The notes under the pieces were generated by a model. It had not been told where the DNA came from and made no database searches. It saw nothing but the letters and a program-made list of their open reading frames with translations. A stretch of 64,000 nt of DNA from assembly GCF_001264245.1 (NCBI RefSeq), contig NZ_CP011339.1, forward strand, positions 2,294,001 to 2,358,000. Reading direction: 5' to 3'. Numbering within the stretch: the stretch's first letter is position 1; the number at the start of each line of letters is the position of its first letter. This document shows, in pieces, positions 16,089-25,603 of this stretch. The DNA comes from Microcystis panniformis FACHB-1757. Its GTDB lineage: Bacteria > Cyanobacteriota > Cyanobacteriia > Cyanobacteriales > Microcystaceae. The position numbers were made by a program, and so were the translations under genes.

Positions 16089-16376
16089 AATGGTTTAGGG
16101 GTTGAGGAAATGGGGTGTTATAATCAAAAAAAGGTAATGATTCGGTAGTAGTGGCGTAGCTCTCTTGCTTACCTGGTATAAATTGTGTAAAATATTTATT
16201 AATAAAAATAATCGGAACCCGATCAGTCTTTAAACCTCTAGCTTGATTATGACTTTTCTGATAAATATCTTTTTCTGGCTCCTGTCTGGCTTACTGAAAT
16301 ATCAGTCTAGCACCGAACAAAGTGCCCCCCTAGTTCACCTCTATTCCCCTGTCAAGCGTTGTGGTTCTCACCATAG

Positions 16377-16864
16377 GGCTCTTCTGGTTTTCGTGTGTTA
16401 ATTTTTGTTATGAATTAAAGCCAGCAAACAGCTTAAGTCGAAGATGTTCAAAATTGGTAAATCCATAACTCATTCTTTTAATAAGCTTTATTTTGGCATT
16501 CATTCCCTCAATTAATCCGTTGGTTGTCTGATTTTCAAAGTAATTACAAATACCTGGCAAATGCTTCTGGATCATGATGGCACTACTTTGATATAATATC
16601 CCGCCTATTCTTATCCATTTTTCCAATTTTCTCTCAGCACCTCTGAACGTTCTACAACTTTGATAAATTTGTCTAATTTCTTCTTTCATTTCCCAGGCTA
16701 TTCCTAAGCATGGATGTTCTTTCAGGATAACTTCTAGTTGTTGTTTTTGCTCGTCCTTTAAGTCCTCTTTATTCTTCCATAATAAATGAGGTAATCCTTT
16801 TTCATGCACCCCCATTAACTTTCTCAATTTATTAAGCTCGTCATTGATGATAGCCATTACATGG
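16377..16864 (-). mobile_element. Truncated ISL3 element fragment
   Basis: Has the terminal GGCTCTTCTGGTTTTCGTGT of the ISL3 element at 31656-32900 and its transposase 3' half, then breaks off at the codons for MAIINDEL. The other end is missing. The gap 16089-16376 before it holds no recognisable gene. Confidence 0.88.
16408..16857 (-). pseudogene. ISL3-family transposase, C-terminal 149 residues
   Basis: Nearly identical to the last 149 residues of the 384-residue transposase at 31687-32841, including NGLIEGMNAKIKLIKRMSYG with the final catalytic Glu. The N-terminal zinc-binding and DNA-binding domains and the first two catalytic Asp residues are gone. Cannot encode an active transposase. 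Confidence 0.9.
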
Positions 16865-16878
16865 GGAGCATCTCACCT

Positions 16879-16932
16879 GATATTCCTCCTCTAAAAGGAC
16901 AAATCGAAGCTATTTTACAGGAATTTGTTTGA
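16879..16932 (+). pseudogene. hepT 3'-end fragment
   Basis: 18 codons (DIPPLKGQIEAILQEFV and stop) match the last residues of the intact hepT at 8456-8791. As there, they run directly into a B1 repeat. It is a duplicated or relocated hepT-tail/B1 junction, cut on its left by the ISL3 fragment. Confidence 0.8.
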
Positions 16933-16989
16933 CGAAACCCAACCCAATTACTTAAATGTCGGGTTTCACTATCGTTTAACCCCACCTAC
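16933..16989. repeat. Hairpin repeat B1, copy 6 (inverted, degenerate)
   Basis: ACGAAACCCAACCCAATTAC ... TCGGGTTTCACTATCG ... CCCCACCTAC. Downstream, 17040-17065 is a perfect palindrome (TAGGGACAATTCATGAATTG...), followed by two tandem copies of TTTTCGGAGTAAAATTCATT. No gene is seen in 16990-17236. Confidence 0.75.
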
Positions 16990-17236
16990 TTTATTCTTCG
17001 ATTTACTTGATAGCTACTGGCAAAATCTGAAACCCTTGGTAGGGACAATTCATGAATTGTCCCTACATTTTCGGAGTAAAATTCATTAATTATCCCTACT
17101 TTTTCGGAGTAAAATTCATTCGGTCTTTGTGTCCTCTGTGTCTCTGTGGTTCCTTCCACTCACTGCCCGCAAGACTATATCTTAGAATACATTTTACCCA
17201 CCAAACCCAAGAGATCCCACTGACCATCTTGCACCC

Positions 17237-18108
17237 CTACAAGGTTTCATCGGGATTAATGCCTAATTCTCTTAATCTTGCCGTTAATTGCTCAATTTTT
17301 TGTAAAGCCAGTTCTTTTTGTTGACGTTCAGATTCTTTGGCCTGTTTCTCCAGAAGAGCGGCTTCCTCAGGTGTTGGGATTAACTGACCCCTAGAACTAA
17401 AATAACGCAATTTATCGGCGTAGATCCCTAAATATAAGCCCAATTCTTCACTCCATAACCAACCTTGCTGATTGGGTTCAATCGGTTGATATTTTCCCCT
17501 AATTAACGTATATCCTTCAAACTCTAAACTATAGGGGTCAAACCAGAAATAATCAGGAGTCCTAAATGTATTTTGATAAATTTCTTTCTTTTCTTCCCTA
17601 TCAGTCTTAGCGGTACTTTCAAAAGAGGATTTCTATAATCACATTAGGATATGGCTCTTCTGGTTTCTGTGTGGAAACGAGGTCTATACTGATAGAATAT
17701 CCGCAAAATAGCCCTAAAAGTCTTGCCCGATAAGCATTTCACGACTCCATAAGCAAAAATTATCACACAAAGTCGAGAAGAGCCAGGATATTTTCCCTCT
17801 TCTTGCCATACTACCCAACTTTTCCGGTTTGGGTTTCTAGTTGTTCCCAATACTACAAAAAAGTCGGGTCTTCTAAAGTATTCTGATTTTTTCTGATTGG
17901 GTCTGTAGTAGATGGTTAAATTCCCGGTTGCAAAGTAATCTTCTCTATCTTGCCATAACCATTCTAGGCATTTTATCAATAAAATAATCTGAGTTAGATG
18001 TAAATTACTTTCCAATGGCGGTTCATCACTCCAAAATTCGCCCGTTGGGAAGATTATCTCATCTTTTCGGGCGGTTTGGCCAGGGGATAGGGGTTGAGTT
18101 GTAGTCAT
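17237..18108 (-). pseudogene. Uma2-family (DUF820) endonuclease, interrupted by MITE
   Basis: N-terminal part from ATG 18108: MTTTQPLSPGQTARKDEIIF, then PDFFVVLGTTRNPNRKSWVV and WQEEGKYP. A 132-bp MITE (17653-17784) splits it there. After the MITE the frame resumes as NVIIEIL, has a further indel at TCTTTTGAAAG, then STAKTDREEKKEIYQNTFRT, FWFDPYSLEFEGYTLIRGKY and a C-terminal coiled coil ending LGINPDETL. The family has a PD-(D/E)XK-like restriction-endonuclease fold and is greatly expanded in cyanobacteria. Two independent lesions make it a clear pseudogene. Confidence 0.88.
17653..17784. mobile_element. MITE of ISL3 type, copy 2 (132 bp)
   Basis: Ends GGCTCTTCTGGTTTCTGTGT and the inverse of ACACAAAGTCGAGAAGAGCC, flanked by a 7-bp target duplication AGGATAT (17646-17652 and 17785-17791). 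Inserted within the Uma2 gene. Inverted relative to the copy at 11977-12109. Confidence 0.9.
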
Positions 18109-18145
18109 GGTTATCTGCTATGAATAATAAGCTGCCCGTGTATTT

Positions 18146-18239
18146 AAACTGCTTGTTGAGACGGGACAAGGGGCAACAGTAAAGGGATTGGGGAAGATTC
18201 AGCTAATCTAAGGATAGGCGGTTAAAATGCGTCTTAGCC
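18146..18239. repeat. Dispersed ~95-bp repeat, copy 2 of 3
   Basis: GCTTGTTGAGACGGGACAAG ... GGCAACAGTAAAGGGATTGG ... AAATGCGTCTTAG, matching 765-858 and 57098-57205. Confidence 0.75.
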
Positions 18240-18297
18240 TATTATTTGTGTTAATCTCATCTTTACAGATCAAAACCCTCAATCGTCTAAGGAGACA

Positions 18298-19220
18298 ATG
18301 GCCGCTAATTCTCGGAATAAATCGCCCATTTTTCTCGGCTGTTCTGGCAGAATCGCTATTTTTTGCCTCTTGATGTTATTATCGGCGGCAATAGGCTGGT
18401 TAATCGGGAAACAGTGGGTTAAACACAGCAATCAACCCCAAACCGTTAAACCCGTTTTTGCCACGGAGGAAAATAACTTTAATTCTGCCACAGATACGGC
18501 ATGGCAACGGAAAGCCGAGATGAGAAAGCGCCGTCTAGAGTTGGGAATTGATGGTCAGTTTTTTAAAAATCTCGTCAATGAATTGTTTAGCCTTCGCTAT
18601 GGGGATATCAAAGAGGAAAAACAGAAACAGGAACAAAGAGACATTTTAGCAGCAGAAATCCTTGATCGCTTAGAACGTCTCGATTCTGGCACTAGAGAAG
18701 CATTAGGTAGCTACGACGAGCAACAGCGAGAAAAATGGCGAGAACAAGTGAATCAGTTACGCTTAAGCAGTAGAGTCCTTAATTTACTTACTGATACCGC
18801 CTTTTTTCAGCTATTTACCGAATTGACAGAAAGACCAAATTTTGATAGCGGTCTAGGTCAACTGTGGAGTGGCTTGGCCTGGAATCAGTTACAATCTTTA
18901 CAGTCTGGCCTATCTTACCAAGCGCTCGAAAGTTTAGACGCGGGGGAGAGGAAGTTATCGAGGCAATTCTCAGCGAGGGGCAAGGAAAAGCCTATGCAAT
19001 AAAATTGCGTTCCAGTAATCGGTTAGACTTAAATTTAGAGGCGGAAGGCGAAGTTTTACTATCTTTCTACTCTCCCACGGGTAATATTACCCTTTTAGAC
19101 AAGTCTAGCGATCGGCAATGGTCCGGTCAATTACCCGAAGAGGGATTTTATGAATTAGTTATTCTCCCCCAATCTTCTACCCCTGTTCACTTTCGCTTGC
19201 AGTTAAAAGTAAGTCAGTGA
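18298..19220 (+). pseudogene. Membrane-anchored hypothetical protein, one-base frameshift
   Basis: ATG 18298 follows AAGGAG. Residues 18-40 form one membrane helix (IAIFCLLMLLSAAIGWLIG); the rest is a charged helical region (KAEMRKRRLELGIDGQFFKN; EQRDILAAEILDRLERLDSG). The frame breaks in the five-G run 18942-18946. With six Gs it reads LDAGGEEVIEAILSEGQGKA and continues through a beta-rich, pre-peptidase-like domain (LEAEGEVLLSFYSPTGNITL) to LQLKVSQ at 19220, about 307 residues. I do not recognise the family. The clean continuation favours a sequencing error or very recent mutation. Confidence 0.75.
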
Positions 19221-19350
19221 CTTTAACTGTCAGGAGTCGGTCGGCGGCTTTTTTCTCCCCAACCTCCCATCTCCCTACAACCCACACCCTACACCCCACA
19301 CCCTACACCCCACTTCCCCAACCCCTAATCTGCTTTTTTACTTTTTCCCC

Positions 19351-20226
19351 ATGTCTTTAACTTTCCAAGCTGTTATCGCTAAATTAAATGAATTTTGGTC
19401 TGATCGCGGTTGTTTAGTTGCTCAACCCTATGATACCGAAAAAGGTGCAGGAACCATGAGTCCCCACACTTTTTTAAGGGCAATTGGTCCGGAACCTTGG
19501 GCTGTTGCCTATGTGGAACCCTGTCGTCGTCCTACGGATGGCCGTTATGGCGAAAATCCCAATCGTTTTCAGCATTACTATCAATATCAAGTCCTAATTA
19601 AACCCTCTCCCGATAATATTCAGGATATCTATTTAGACTCCCTGCGGGTGTTAGGAATTAACCCAGAAGATCACGATATTCGCTTCGTGGAAGATAACTG
19701 GGAATCTCCCACCCTCGGCGCTTGGGGTGTGGGTTGGGAAGTGTGGTTAGATGGTATGGAGATCACCCAGTTTACCTACTTTCAACAGTGTGGGGGTATC
19801 GATTGTCGTCCCGTGGCGATCGAAATTACCTACGGTTTAGAAAGATTGGCCATGTATCTGCAAGATGTAGAGGCAATTAATAAAATTCAATGGAATGAAA
19901 ATATCCTCTACGGTGATATTTTCCTGCAAAATGAAATCGAACAATGTACCTACAATTTTGAGGCTTCTAATCCTGAGTTATTGTTTAGTTTATTCAGTTT
20001 ATATGAACAGGAAGCTAAACAATTAATCGATCGCTCTCTGGTGATTCCCAGTCTAGATTATGTTCTTAAATGTTCCCATACTTTTAATTTACTCGATGCT
20101 AGAGGTGTGATTGCTGTAGCTGAAAGAACCCGTTATATCGGCAGAATTCGCAATTTAGCTCGACAGGTTGCTCAATTGTATTTACAGCAACGAGAAGCTT
20201 TAGGTTTTCCCCTACAAACGGTCTAG
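19351..20226 (+). CDS. glyQ: Glycyl-tRNA synthetase alpha subunit
   Basis: 291 residues, normal for GlyQ of the alpha2-beta2 bacterial enzyme. Starts LTFQAVIAKLNEFWSDRGCL and includes DTEKGAGTMSPHTFLRAIGP and the class II motifs in EPCRRPTDGRYGENPNRFQH. Charges tRNA-Gly together with GlyS, which is not in the window, so the subunits are unlinked here. The 130 bases before it contain CACCCTACACC heptamers rather than a clear promoter. Confidence 0.96.
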   Translation: MSLTFQAVIAKLNEFWSDRGCLVAQPYDTEKGAGTMSPHTFLRAIGPEPWAVAYVEPCRRPTDGRYGENPNRFQHYYQYQVLIKPSPDNIQDIYLDSLRVLGINPEDHDIRFVEDNWESPTLGAWGVGWEVWLDGMEITQFTYFQQCGGIDCRPVAIEITYGLERLAMYLQDVEAINKIQWNENILYGDIFLQNEIEQCTYNFEASNPELLFSLFSLYEQEAKQLIDRSLVIPSLDYVLKCSHTFNLLDARGVIAVAERTRYIGRIRNLARQVAQLYLQQREALGFPLQTV

Positions 20227-20239
20227 CGATCAGTTATTC

Positions 20240-20325
20240 TAGCAGTCAGCATTTTCAGTAATCAGTTATCAGTTACCAGTTATCAGATGCGAGTTTTCAG
20301 TTCACTGTTTACTGTTCACTGATAA
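20240..20325. repeat. CAGTTATCAGTT-type short repeats
   Basis: Runs of CAGTTATCAGTTACCAGTTA and TTCACTGTTTACTGTTCACT. The same family recurs at 34650-34985, 38640-39060, 47540-47590, 48572-48605, 48710-48780 and 61720-61755, always between genes. Confidence 0.7.
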
Positions 20326-20377
20326 AATCTCCCCAACCTCAAACCAGCAACTTTAAACCTCATAAGTCCAAGAACTA

Positions 20378-21606
20378 AGCTAAAACGCACTTAAACCACC
20401 TAAAATAGAAATAGTAACTTGAGAAAAATCCTACTTATGCCAGCCAAAGATTTCCTAGACTTAGAAGAAAAGAAAAACTTACAAAAAGCTCTTAAAGAAG
20501 AAGAAAGAGCAGAGGTTAGGGAAAGAATTTTAATGTTTCTCTTGCTAAACGACGGAAAAACTCAACGAGAAATAGCTGAGTTTATTGGCTGTTCACTCAA
20601 AACGGTCGCCCCTTGGTGTGTTCACGGCGATCCTAACAATTTAGAAAGTCTAGAAGATGGGAGAAAAAATGGAAATCATAAAAAAGCCACAGAGGAATAT
20701 ATTAATTTACTATTGAAAATAGTTGATGAAGACCCGAAGGAATTTGGATATGAATTCGGGAGATGGACAGCGGCAAGATTAGCAGAGCATCTAGAAAAGG
20801 AAACAGGAATTAAACTGAGTGGCTCGCAAGTGAGAAGAATATTGAGAAGAAAAAAGTATGTGTATATCTGGGCGAAATATAGTCTAGAAGATAAGCAAGA
20901 CAAGAAATTAAGAAAAGCATTTAAAGAAAAATTAGATGAATATTTAAGGTTGGCTAAAGAAAAGCCAGAGTCAATCCAGGTATGGTTTTGGGACGGGGCT
21001 TTCAAGGTGGCGACGCAGGTTCGCCACACAGCCCCTTATGAGTGTGGATTTAGTTTGAGAGTAATAAGAAGGAGAGCTTGGACAAAAAAAGGAAAGCGAA
21101 AAAAAGTGAATGGACAAAGAAAAAGAGGAAGGGTGAATGTGATGGGAGCCTTAAGATATAATGACAAAAAACGAGTCTGTTTTATGATCAAAAAAGGAAA
21201 TTCAGAAACTTTCCATGAACAATTAAAGAAACTTCATGAAGAGATTCGTCAAGAATGGATAAACTTGGGAAATCTGCCCGAAGATTTTCGAGAAAAAGGA
21301 CCGAAAATTATCATCATATTAGACAATGCTAGTTATCACAAAAAGAAAGATGTTATTGAGCAGGTGGAAAAAGAGTTGCCCAATATTAGGCTAGAGTTTT
21401 TACCAGCTTATAGTCCAGATTACAACCTAATAGAATTATTGTGGCATTCCGCTAAAGAGTACATAGCTAATCGAGAATTTGAAAATAAAGAAGAACTGGA
21501 AAAAGTAGTCAATCAGCTTTTAAATGAAGGGGATTGATTATTAAATGGAGTAGAAAACTTAAAAATAAGGGTAATGCTGTCAATGTAACTTAAATGCGTA
21601 AAAGCT
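20378..21606 (+). mobile_element. IS630-family insertion sequence (1229 bp)
   Basis: Inverted ends AGCTAAAACGCACTTAA and AGCTTTTACGCATTTAAG (read inwards), flanked by TA at 20376-20377 and 21607-21608, as expected for IS630/Tc1-mariner targets. Holds one intact transposase gene. Confidence 0.85.
20437..21537 (+). CDS. IS630-family transposase (intact)
   Basis: From ATG 20437 (MPAKDFLDLEEKKNLQKAL), 366 residues; an upstream TTG at 20419 adds six residues without support. Helix-turn-helix in TQREIAEFIGCSLKTVAPWC, second HTH in GSQVRRILRRKKY. DDE triad: WFWDGAFK, IIIILDNASYH, YNLIELLWH. Cut-and-paste transposase of IS630; apparently complete, so the element may be active. Confidence 0.92.
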   Translation: MPAKDFLDLEEKKNLQKALKEEERAEVRERILMFLLLNDGKTQREIAEFIGCSLKTVAPWCVHGDPNNLESLEDGRKNGNHKKATEEYINLLLKIVDEDPKEFGYEFGRWTAARLAEHLEKETGIKLSGSQVRRILRRKKYVYIWAKYSLEDKQDKKLRKAFKEKLDEYLRLAKEKPESIQVWFWDGAFKVATQVRHTAPYECGFSLRVIRRRAWTKKGKRKKVNGQRKRGRVNVMGALRYNDKKRVCFMIKKGNSETFHEQLKKLHEEIRQEWINLGNLPEDFREKGPKIIIILDNASYHKKKDVIEQVEKELPNIRLEFLPAYSPDYNLIELLWHSAKEYIANREFENKEELEKVVNQLLNEGD

Positions 21607-21811
21607 TAATATATTAAGTTTTGCAAACAGAGGCAATATTTCGGGAATCTAACCCAGTTGTAACTGTATATAATAGATGACACTATATCTAGCCAGTAAT
21701 TTACCTCAAAAGACCCTTTTGTTGGAGGTAATTACTTACCTTGACTAGCCTATTATTGTCATGAAAAAGACTAAACTTTTTAAGTTATAATTTTTTAGAC
21801 AAGGAGTTACT

Positions 21812-23465
21812 TTGCTGACACCATCGCTACCCCAAAATGATCCTGATCCAGCCAAAAGACAAGAGCTATTAAGACGACAAAAACAAGTGTACATCTATGA
21901 TTCCGTTAATGGTATCACCCTCGTCAAAGATTTACCTACCCACGAAAACTTTTCTATTTCCTATCAAGTAATGCGGGGTAAAGGTTTCAGTGCTTTAATT
22001 GCCAATGGCGTGGCCACGAGAATAGAAAACGTCTTTGATCCCTTCGACAAATTAGAAGATTACGAAGAACTTTTTCCCATCCTTCCCCAACCCACAAGCA
22101 TTAAAACTTGGCAATCTAACACAAGTTTTGCCTACCAAAGATTAGCGGGAGCAAATCCCATGGTCATCCGCGGATTAGCAGCTTACCGGATAATTTTCCC
22201 GTCAGCGATGCTATCTTCCAAAAAGCCATGGGACCTGATAAAACCATTGCCTCGGAAGCCGCTAAGGGTAACTTATTTCTAGCAGATTATGCCCCCTAAA
22301 CAACCTAACTTTAGGCAGTTATCAAAAGGGTATGAAAACTGTAACAGCACCTCTTGTCCTTTTCTGTTGGCGTGCTAGAGGTTTACGGGGTCAAGGGGGA
22401 TTAGTACCAGTTGCCATTCAATTATATCAAGATCCGACTCAACCTAATCAGCGCATCTATACCCCCGATGACGGACTTAATTGGTTAATGGCGAAAATTT
22501 TCGTCCAAATTGCCGACGGAAATCACCATGAATTAGTTAGTCACCTCAGCCATACCCATTTAGTAGCGGAAGCTTTTGTTTTAGCCACAGCTACCGAGTT
22601 AGCACTTAATCATCCTCTGGCAATTCTATTAAGACCTCATTTTCAATTTACCCTCGCTATTAATAGTTTAGCCGAGAGCGAGTTAATTAACCCCGGCGGA
22701 TTCGTTGATCGTCTATTAGCGGGGACGCTAGAAGCATCGATCGAGCTAATTAAGAGTTCCTATCGTCAAAGATTAGATAATTTCGCCGATTATGCCCTAC
22801 CAAAGCAATTAGAATTGCGCCAAGTCCAGGATACCTCGCTACTACCAGATTACCCCTACCGAGACGATGCTCTCTTACTTTGGCAAGCAACGGAAACCTA
22901 CGTCAAAGATTACCTAAGTCTTTACTATACTTCCGATGCGGACGTAAATGAGGATACAGAATTACAAGCTTGGGTGCGAACATTGATGTCACCTGAAGGT
23001 GGAGGCATCAAAAAATTAGTTTCTGAAGGAGAATTAGACACTTTGGCCAAATTAATCGAAGTTGTCACCCAGATAATTTTTGTGGCCGGACCACAACACG
23101 CGGCGGTTAATTATCCTCAATACGATTATCTCGCCTTTTGCCCGAATATTCCCCTAGCGGGTTATCAATCTCCTCCCAAAGCAGCTGAGCAGGTGGATAT
23201 AGATTATATTCTCCGTCTTTTGCCCCCCCAGGCCCAGGCCGCTTATCAATTGGAAATTATGCAGACTTTAACAGCTTTTCAATTTAACCGTTTTGGCTAT
23301 CCATCCCGAAGTGCTTTCCCAGATCAACGCACTTACCCGATTTTGGCGGTTTTCCAAGCTAAATTAAAGGCGATCGAAAATCAGATCGATCGGCGCAATT
23401 TAACCCGATTTACGCCTTATATTTTCCTGAAACCCTCTCGCATCCCCAATAGTATCAATATTTAG
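21812..23465 (+). pseudogene. Lipoxygenase, two one-base frameshifts
   Basis: TTG 21812 start with AAGGAG about 5 bases upstream (LTPSLPQNDPDPAKRQELL). Non-heme iron ligands are visible: HLSHTH (H-x4-H), GPQHAAVN (His and Asn), and a C-terminal Ile (PNSINI). Bacterial lipoxygenases insert O2 into polyunsaturated fatty acids. Two breaks: near 22183 GCTTACC needs one more T (giving LAALPDNFPVSDAIFQKAMG), and in the five-C run 22292-22296 one more C gives DYAPLNNLTLGSYQKGMKTV. With both repaired the protein is about 552 residues, the size of cyanobacterial mini-lipoxygenases. Both lesions are single-base losses in short runs. Confidence 0.88.
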
Positions 23466-23675
23466 GGTCTGCTGAAAAAGTTTTTCGTGGGGGCAGGGTG
23501 TGGGGTGTGGGGTGTGGGGTGTAGGGTTTTACCCATTTTCAGACGGTCAATTACCTAATTTTCAGGGAAAAAGTCCAGGAATTTTCGCCCCGATCCCTCC
23601 AATGGCTGGCACTTTTTGAGGTCAAAAAAGTCTAAAAGTCTTATCCAACAAGGTTTTTAGATTTATTCAGCCAAC
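23465..23675. mobile_element. MITE family D, subtype D2, copy 1
   Basis: Starts GGGTCTGCTGAAAAAGTTTT and ends ATTTATTCAGCCAACC; the interior has GGGGTGTGGGGTGTGGGGTG and AATTTTCAGGGAAAAAGTCC. Inverted relative to the copy at 59607-59820. Confidence 0.75.
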
Positions 23676-23782
23676 CATATCTAAAGAGCAACCGCCACCT
23701 TGATGGGCTGCTGGGGTATTTAATAGCGATTCTCGTCCACAAAAACTAGACGAGAAACACCATAACAAAGAGTCTCTAAGAA

Positions 23783-23810
23783 AAAAAGATGTTAGCGATA
23801 ACATCTTTTT
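23783..23810 (-). terminator. Terminator of the str operon
   Basis: Read on the minus strand: AAAAAGATGTTA-TCGC-TAACATCTTTTT followed by further Ts, about 10 bases past the rpsJ stop codon. Confidence 0.85.
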
Positions 23811-23818
23811 GACATTTT

Positions 23819-24136
23819 TTACAATTTAACTTCAATATCAACCCCTGCGGGTAAATCTAATTTCATCAAAGCATCGATTGTCTTAGAAGAGGGTTGGTAA
23901 ATATCAATAATGCGGCGATGGGTGCGGGTTTCAAAATGTTCACGGGAGTCCTTGTCAACGTGAGGGGAACGCAGGACGCAATAAATCTTTCTTTTTGTCG
24001 GTAGGGGGATCGGTCCGATCGCTGTGGCGTTAGTTCTATTGGCAGTATCGACAATCTTCTCACAGGAAGTATCGAGTAAGCGCTGGTCAAAAGCTTTCAA
24101 ACGAATGCGAATTTTCTGTTGTTGTAACGTAGCCAT
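23819..24136 (-). CDS. rpsJ: 30S ribosomal protein S10
   Basis: Taken from ATG 24136 (MATLQQQKIRIRLKAFDQRL), 105 residues, the conserved S10 start; the frame extends eight codons further but without homology, and AGGTG lies just before this ATG. S10 is part of the small-subunit head and also the NusB-S10 antitermination complex. Last gene of a rpsL-rpsG-fusA-tuf-rpsJ operon as in other cyanobacteria. Confidence 0.96.
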   Translation of the reverse strand: MATLQQQKIRIRLKAFDQRLLDTSCEKIVDTANRTNATAIGPIPLPTKRKIYCVLRSPHVDKDSREHFETRTHRRIIDIYQPSSKTIDALMKLDLPAGVDIEVKL

Positions 24137-24228
24137 AATTTCACCTATTGCAATTGTCAAGGTACAAAATAAAGACAGTAACGGAGCAGTTTTTCGTCAT
24201 TAACTGCCCCGTTAATTAGTAGATCAGC

Positions 24229-25458
24229 CTACTTGATAATTTTGGAGATAACGCCAGAACCGATGGTACGACCACCTTCGCGAATAGCGAAGCGCATACC
24301 CTCTTCAATAGCGATCGGGTTGATCAGTTCCACGGTCATTTTGATCCGGTCTCCCGGCATGACCATTTCTACGCTGCTGCCATCATCGGCGGTGTAGTCT
24401 TGGATAGTGCCAGTTACGTCGGTTGTCCGCACATAGAACTGAGGACGATAGTTTTTAAAGAAAGGAGTGTGACGACCACCCTCTTCTTTACTTAACACAT
24501 ATACCTCACCTTCAAACTGGGTGTGGGGTTTGATTGTACCCGGTTTAGCGATCACCATGCCGCGCTCGATGTCGGTTTTTTGGATACCACGCAGGAGGAT
24601 ACCAGCGTTGTCGCCGGCCATCCCTTGGTCGAGACTTTTCTTGAACATTTCGATCCCAGTAACGGTGGTGGGGCGAGTTGCTCTGATCCCGACCAATTCC
24701 ACGTTATCACCCACTTTCACAATACCGCGTTCGATCCGACCGGTAGCTACCGTCCCCCGACCGGTAATCGAGAATACGTCTTCTACCGCCATCAGGAAGG
24801 GTTTATCTACCGCCCGTTCGGGGGTGGGGATATAGCTATCTACCGCGTCCATTAATTCATAAATCGCATCTACCCACTCGTTTTCGCCTTTTTGGGCCTT
24901 GGGATTTTTGGTCATGTAGTCGAGGGCTTCTTTAGCAGAACCGGCAATAATGGGGATATCGTCGCCGGGGAATTCGTAATTGCTGAGAAGTTCGCGCACT
25001 TCCAGTTCCACGAGTTCCAGTAATTCCTCATCATCCACCATATCTTTTTTGTTGAGGAAGACCACAAGGTTAGGTACACCCACCTGACGAGCCAGCAGGA
25101 TATGTTCCCGGGTTTGGGGCATCGGGCCATCAGCAGCCGAGACCACGAGAATACCACCGTCCATCTGTGCCGCACCGGTGATCATGTTTTTTACATAGTC
25201 GGCGTGGCCAGGGCAGTCCACGTGTGCATAGTGGCGATCAGCAGTTTCGTACTCAACGTGAGCGGTGTTGATGGTGATCCCGCGAGCCTTTTCTTCGGGA
25301 GCGGCATCGATTTCATCGTATTTTTTAGCTTGGGCATTACCCAGAGCCGCTAGGGTCATCGTGATAGCGGCGGTGAGGGTAGTTTTGCCGTGGTCAACGT
25401 GACCGATCGTACCGATGTTAACGTGGGGTTTCGTCCGTTCAAATTTAGCGCGTGCCAT
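24229..25458 (-). CDS. tuf: Elongation factor Tu
   Basis: 409 residues, standard EF-Tu length in cyanobacteria. GTPase motifs GHVDHGKTTL, DCPGH, NKKD and GSAKEAL are all visible, with the effector region RGITINTAHVEYET. Delivers aminoacyl-tRNA to the ribosome. No frameshift. Follows fusA by about 145 bases. Confidence 0.98.
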   Translation of the reverse strand: MARAKFERTKPHVNIGTIGHVDHGKTTLTAAITMTLAALGNAQAKKYDEIDAAPEEKARGITINTAHVEYETADRHYAHVDCPGHADYVKNMITGAAQMDGGILVVSAADGPMPQTREHILLARQVGVPNLVVFLNKKDMVDDEELLELVELEVRELLSNYEFPGDDIPIIAGSAKEALDYMTKNPKAQKGENEWVDAIYELMDAVDSYIPTPERAVDKPFLMAVEDVFSITGRGTVATGRIERGIVKVGDNVELVGIRATRPTTVTGIEMFKKSLDQGMAGDNAGILLRGIQKTDIERGMVIAKPGTIKPHTQFEGEVYVLSKEEGGRHTPFFKNYRPQFYVRTTDVTGTIQDYTADDGSSVEMVMPGDRIKMTVELINPIAIEEGMRFAIREGGRTIGSGVISKIIK

Positions 25459-25603
25459 TTACTTTCTGTTCCTTTGTTTTTTTTCTTCTTCAGGTGGGTG
25501 AACAGTAATCAGTTACCGGAGATCAGTTTTAAGTTAGCAGTTATTAGAGTTGACCGATCGAATTTAAATGATCGGTTTATTCTCACTGCTCACTGGTCAC
25601 TGG

